From JAAZGD01 sp964383845 (GTDB lineage: Bacteria > Bacillota > Clostridia > Peptostreptococcales > Anaerovoracaceae): a stretch of 41,624 bases of DNA. The position numbers were made by a program, and so were the translations under genes. The stretch spans positions 1 through 41,624 of the forward strand of contig CAYLIF010000012.1 in the NCBI GenBank assembly GCA_964383845.1, written 5' to 3'. Positions 38,307-41,624 of this stretch are shown piece after piece (the stretch's first letter is position 1; every line of letters begins with the position of its first letter). Below the pieces are notes generated by a model, which was not told where the DNA came from, ran no database searches, and saw only the letters and a program-made list of their open reading frames with translations.

Positions 38307-39452
38307 ATGAATTTTCAGCTGACAAAAGAGCAGGAATTCGTTCGTAAAATGGTTCGTGAGTTTGCGATTAATGAGGTTGAACCTATTGCCGCAGATATCG
38401 ACAAAGAACACCGTTTCCCAGTAGAAACGGTTGAAAAGATGGGTAGATACGGATTGTTGGGAGTACCTTTTCCAACAGAGTATGGTGGCGCAGGAGGAGA
38501 TAACGTATCCTACGCAATTACTGTAGAGGAACTATCTCGAGTATGCGGTTCAACAGGTGTAATCTGTTCAGCACATACTTCTTTATGCGGATGGCCAATT
38601 TTCGCATGGGGAACAGAGGAACAAAAGATGAAATATTTACCAAGCTTAAATTCTGGTAAACATTTAGGAGCTTTTGGTCTTACTGAGCCAAACGCAGGGA
38701 CTGATGCTGCTGGACAACAAACAAGAGCAGTAGATCTTGGCGATTCATGGTGTATCAATGGCGCTAAGGTTTTCATTACCAACGGTGGCTACGCAGATAC
38801 TTTCATAGTTTTGGCTATGACAGACAAGTCAAAAGGTACAAGAGGTGGTATCTCAGCATTTATCGTTGAAAAAGGTGATGTAGGTTTCTCAATCGGTAAA
38901 ACCGAAGATAAGATGGGAATATGTGCCTCTTCAACAACAGAACTAATATTCCAAAATTGCGAAATTCCGAAAGATAGATTATTGGGTAAAGTAGGTGGCG
39001 GTTTTAAGGTAGCCATGTCTACTCTTGATGGTGGAAGAATTGGAATAGCATCTCAAGCTTTAGGAATTGCACAAGGCGCTTTTGATGTTACCGTTGAATA
39101 CATGAAGGCAAGAAAGCAATTCGGCAAAAAGTTGTCACAGATGCAAGCCTTACAATTTGAAATGGCGGACATGAGAACAAGAATAGAGTGTTCAAGGCTA
39201 CTAATTTACAAGGCTGCCGCTATGAAAGACAAGAATCTAAAATATGGCCCTTATTCAGCAATGGCAAAATTGTATGCTGCAGAAACTGCTATGCATGTAA
39301 CCACAAAGTGTGTTCAGCTTCACGGTGGATATGGATACACTAAGGATTATCCTGTAGAACGTATGATGAGAGATGCTAAAATCACTGAGATTTATGAAGG
39401 AACATCTGAAGTTCAAAAAATAGTTATTGCTGCCGACATTTTTGCTCGATAG
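38307..39452 (+). CDS. Acyl-CoA dehydrogenase, butyryl-CoA dehydrogenase/caffeyl-CoA reductase-like
   Basis: A 381-residue FAD enzyme that in anaerobes usually works as an enoyl-CoA reductase. It has the family signatures AFGLTEPNAGTDA (FAD and substrate contact), the flavin-binding RKQFGKKLSQMQALQF, and the catalytic glutamate E364 in IYEGTSEVQ. The motifs fit short-chain enzymes such as butyryl-CoA dehydrogenase Bcd or CarC of Acetobacterium. It is followed after 16 bases by etfB and then ferredoxin-fused etfA, the same order as carCDE. AAGGAGG precedes the ATG, and a Rex site covers the promoter. The acyl chain length or aryl preference cannot be read by eye; no crotonase or hydroxyacyl-CoA dehydrogenase lies in the window. 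Confidence 0.88.
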   Translation: MNFQLTKEQEFVRKMVREFAINEVEPIAADIDKEHRFPVETVEKMGRYGLLGVPFPTEYGGAGGDNVSYAITVEELSRVCGSTGVICSAHTSLCGWPIFAWGTEEQKMKYLPSLNSGKHLGAFGLTEPNAGTDAAGQQTRAVDLGDSWCINGAKVFITNGGYADTFIVLAMTDKSKGTRGGISAFIVEKGDVGFSIGKTEDKMGICASSTTELIFQNCEIPKDRLLGKVGGGFKVAMSTLDGGRIGIASQALGIAQGAFDVTVEYMKARKQFGKKLSQMQALQFEMADMRTRIECSRLLIYKAAAMKDKNLKYGPYSAMAKLYAAETAMHVTTKCVQLHGGYGYTKDYPVERMMRDAKITEIYEGTSEVQKIVIAADIFAR

Positions 39453-39468
39453 AAAGGAGGTTCTAAAG

Positions 39469-40272
39469 ATGGCATTAAAGATTATAGTTTGTGCAAAGCA
39501 AGTACCAGATACAAATGAAATAAAAATTAATCCCGAAACAGGCACCTTGATTCGAGATGGTGTCCCCAGCATTTTAAACCATGACGATTCTAACGCTCTA
39601 GAAGAGGCCTTAAAATTAAAGGATAAGTACCCAGACACACATGTTACTGTAGTAACAATGGGCCCTCCTCAGGCTAAAGACATGTTGATTGAATGCCTTG
39701 CAAAGGGAGCTGATGATGCTGTTCTCGCATCTGATAGAGCTTTAGGTGGATCTGATACCTGGGCTACTTCCAATGCTCTAGCAGCTGCAATTAATAAAAT
39801 TGGGGATTTTGATATTATATTTGCTGGAAGACAAGCGATAGATGGAGACACTGCTCAAGTAGGCCCTCAAATTGCTGAAAAACTAGGAATCCCACAAGTA
39901 ACGTATGTGGAAGAATTTGAACTATCAAAAGACATGAAAACTGTAAAAGTAAAGAGAGCTTTAGAAGATGGATACGAGATGATAGAGTTACAAACTCCTT
40001 GCATGTTAACAACCATTAAAGAACTAAATACTCCAAGATATATGCATATTGCAGGAATTTACCAAGGTTGTGCAAGAGATATCCCTACTTGGGGTGCAGA
40101 TTTCCTTGAGGTTGATAAAGAAAAAGAAGTTGGTCTAGATGCTTCTCCTACTAATGTATTCAAATCATTTACCCCAGCACCAAAAGGAACTGGACAGATG
40201 ATTGATGGAGACACAGAAAGAGAAATAGCTCAAAAATTAATTATTAAACTTAAGGGTAAACATATTATATAA
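39469..40272 (+). CDS. etfB: Electron transfer flavoprotein beta subunit
   Basis: EtfB of 267 residues that binds the bifurcating FAD together with EtfA. Visible are KIIVCAKQVPDTNEIK at the start, VTVVTMGPPQAKDML, and AGRQAIDGDTAQVGPQIAEKLGIPQVTYVEE. The ATG at 39469 is chosen because AAAGGAGG lies eight bases upstream and the family starts there; the in-frame ATG at 39427 overlaps the previous gene. Bifurcating Etf proteins have an NADH site in EtfB, and this length is typical of the clostridial bifurcating group. Co-transcribed with the dehydrogenase and etfA. Confidence 0.93.
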   Translation: MALKIIVCAKQVPDTNEIKINPETGTLIRDGVPSILNHDDSNALEEALKLKDKYPDTHVTVVTMGPPQAKDMLIECLAKGADDAVLASDRALGGSDTWATSNALAAAINKIGDFDIIFAGRQAIDGDTAQVGPQIAEKLGIPQVTYVEEFELSKDMKTVKVKRALEDGYEMIELQTPCMLTTIKELNTPRYMHIAGIYQGCARDIPTWGADFLEVDKEKEVGLDASPTNVFKSFTPAPKGTGQMIDGDTEREIAQKLIIKLKGKHII

Positions 40273-40287
40273 GGGGGTGGAATAAAC

Positions 40288-41571
40288 ATGGCAATTGTAG
40301 TAATTGACGAAAAATGTAAAGGTTGTAAGCTTTGTATAAAAGCCTGCCCCTTTGATGCAATCGAAATGATAGGTAAAATAGCATACATAAACGAAAAGTG
40401 TACTGCTTGTGGACAGTGTCTTGAATCATGTCCCTTCGATGCTATCATAAATGACCAAGAAGTTAAGGAAGTTGACTTAAGCGCGTACAAAGATATTTGG
40501 GTTTTTGCTGAACAAAGAAATGGTAAGATGCTAAATGTAGCCCTTGAGTTAATTGGTGAAGGTAATCGTTTGTCAAGAGCAATTAGTCCAGACACAAAGG
40601 TATGTGCATTATTAGTAGGTAATGGTATAGAACATCTTGTTAAAGAATGTTACAGTTATGGCGCAGACAAAGTTTATCTTATTCAGGATGAATTGTTGGA
40701 AAACTACACAACAGATGGCTACACAAAAGTAATTGTGGATGCTTCAAAGGAATACAAGCCTGAGATAGTTCTTTATGGAGCTACTCATATCGGTAGAGAC
40801 TTGGCTCCTCGTGTTGCAGCTAGATTAGATACAGGGTTAACAGCTGACTGTACAAGGTTGGACGTTGATATTAATACCTATATTGACTATGCAAAAAACA
40901 ATACTACCTTAGATGTGTCTAGTTTAGATCCCAAAGACACAAGTAAAGGATTAAAGCAAACAAGACCTGCCTTTGGTGGTAACCTTATGGCTACGATTAT
41001 TTGCCCAAGAACAAGACCTCAAATGTCAACTGTTCGTCCAGGAGTAATGCAAAAACTGGAAGTAAATGAAAATGCAAGTGGAGAACTTGTTGAAATTAAA
41101 CCTGAAATCTCAGCTGACGATATTAGAACCAAGATTCTTGAAATAGTCAAATCAACCAAAGAAAGAGTTTCACTAACTGATGCAGAGATTATTTGCTCTG
41201 GTGGAAGAGGCTTAGGTGAAGCTTGTGGTTTCGATTTGATTACAGAATTTGCAGAAAAAGTTGGTGGTGTAGTTGGTTCATCAAGAGCTGCAGTTGACTC
41301 TGGCTGGATTGATCATGCAAATCAAGTTGGGCAAACAGGCACAACAGTTAAGCCAACAATATATTTTGCATGTGGTATATCAGGAGCCATTCAACATTTA
41401 GCGGGGATGCAGACATCGGATACTATTATTGCAATAAATAAAGATCCTGATGCTCCTATTTTTGAAGTTGCAGATTATGGAATAGTTGGAGACTTATACA
41501 AGATTATTCCAGAAATTATGCAGGCTTGGGATGAGGCTGAGGAACTGTATACAAGTTCTACAAAAGCTTAA
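40288..41571 (+). CDS. etfA: Electron transfer flavoprotein alpha subunit with N-terminal ferredoxin domain
   Basis: A 427-residue EtfA extended by about 60 residues that form a 2[4Fe-4S] ferredoxin module (C10, C13, C16, C20 and C38, C41, C44, C48). The EtfA core begins near YKDIWVFAEQRNG, and the C-terminal FAD domain has GGRGLGEACGF, VGSSRAAVDSGWI, GQTGTTVKPTIYFACGISGAIQH. Ferredoxin-extended EtfA subunits are known from caffeyl-CoA reductase CarE and lactate dehydrogenase complexes, where the module passes electrons to or from ferredoxin in flavin-based bifurcation. GGGGGTGG precedes the ATG. A terminator follows at the window's end. Confidence 0.93.
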   Translation: MAIVVIDEKCKGCKLCIKACPFDAIEMIGKIAYINEKCTACGQCLESCPFDAIINDQEVKEVDLSAYKDIWVFAEQRNGKMLNVALELIGEGNRLSRAISPDTKVCALLVGNGIEHLVKECYSYGADKVYLIQDELLENYTTDGYTKVIVDASKEYKPEIVLYGATHIGRDLAPRVAARLDTGLTADCTRLDVDINTYIDYAKNNTTLDVSSLDPKDTSKGLKQTRPAFGGNLMATIICPRTRPQMSTVRPGVMQKLEVNENASGELVEIKPEISADDIRTKILEIVKSTKERVSLTDAEIICSGGRGLGEACGFDLITEFAEKVGGVVGSSRAAVDSGWIDHANQVGQTGTTVKPTIYFACGISGAIQHLAGMQTSDTIIAINKDPDAPIFEVADYGIVGDLYKIIPEIMQAWDEAEELYTSSTKA

Positions 41572-41589
41572 TAAATATTACAATAAAAA

Positions 41590-41616
41590 AGAGGCCGGAT
41601 TTATATCCAGGCCTCT
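41590..41616 (+). terminator. Terminator of the acyl-CoA dehydrogenase/Etf operon
   Basis: AGAGGCC-GGAT pairs with ATCC-A-GGCCTCT (one bulged A) around TTAT, followed by ATTTTATT at the window edge. It ends the three-gene operon, so no further gene of the operon is expected downstream. Confidence 0.85.
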
Positions 41617-41624
41617 ATTTTATT

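Noticed and set aside
1..41624. CRISPR arrays, insertion sequences, prophage genes or toxin-antitoxin pairs
   Set aside because: None was seen: no regular spaced repeats, transposase motifs or small paired genes; all long open frames fit chromosomal genes.

Overview
The window comes from a low-GC Gram-positive anaerobe of the class Clostridia. The evidence is the AT-rich sequence, strong AGGAGG ribosome binding sites, TTG and ATT start codons, the one-piece PurL with a fused glutaminase domain, a ferredoxin-type electron-transfer flavoprotein next to an acyl-CoA dehydrogenase, and Firmicute-style LexA and Rex operators. A family in the Eubacteriales/Peptostreptococcales range is plausible, but the genus cannot be fixed from this sequence. 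No mobile element, phage gene, CRISPR array or rRNA was seen. One scaffold gap (100 N) interrupts a gene near 9.9 kb.

Layout. 1-52: 5' part of a tRNA-Ser(CGA) on the minus strand. 152-4069: lipid kinase, a lysine exporter of the LysO type split into two genes, then a MoxR ATPase and VWA protein pair. 4118-8549: a PAS-containing sigma-54 activator followed by a two-gene operon (CoA-acylating aldehyde dehydrogenase and class III aminotransferase) with a clear -24/-12 promoter and palindromic upstream sites. 8623-11994 (minus strand): DUF1295 membrane protein, a DhaL-DegV fusion broken by the gap, and lexA with its SOS box. 12122-14540: infC-rpmI-rplT with an attenuator leader and ATT start, then a trigger-factor-like lipoprotein. 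14706-17062: nrdR, cmk, DUF1015. 17169-20309: radC, an orphan minD-like gene, rny. 20392-23580: Ca2+-type P-ATPase and a TudS-like protein. 23801-34830: de novo purine operon purL-E-C-M-N-F-H-D. 34872-37247: cysteine desulfurase and thiI. 37314-38096: ferredoxin-nitroreductase. 38307-41571: acyl-CoA dehydrogenase, etfB and ferredoxin-fused etfA behind a Rex site.

How the genes work together. The purine block makes IMP from PRPP except for steps needing purK (if used) and purB, which are not here. Its PurF has lost the glutaminase nucleophile. The last operon looks like a flavin-based electron-bifurcating acyl-CoA reductase controlled by NADH/NAD+ through Rex. The sigma-54 cassette would deaminate an omega-amino acid (taurine is my leading guess) to an aldehyde and oxidise that to an acyl-CoA. 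It is the best candidate for an under-described catabolic system in the window. The rest is housekeeping, with several tidy regulatory arrangements: a promoter nested in the terminator before radC, the lexA SOS box on its own -35, and a possible NrdR box on the nrdR promoter.
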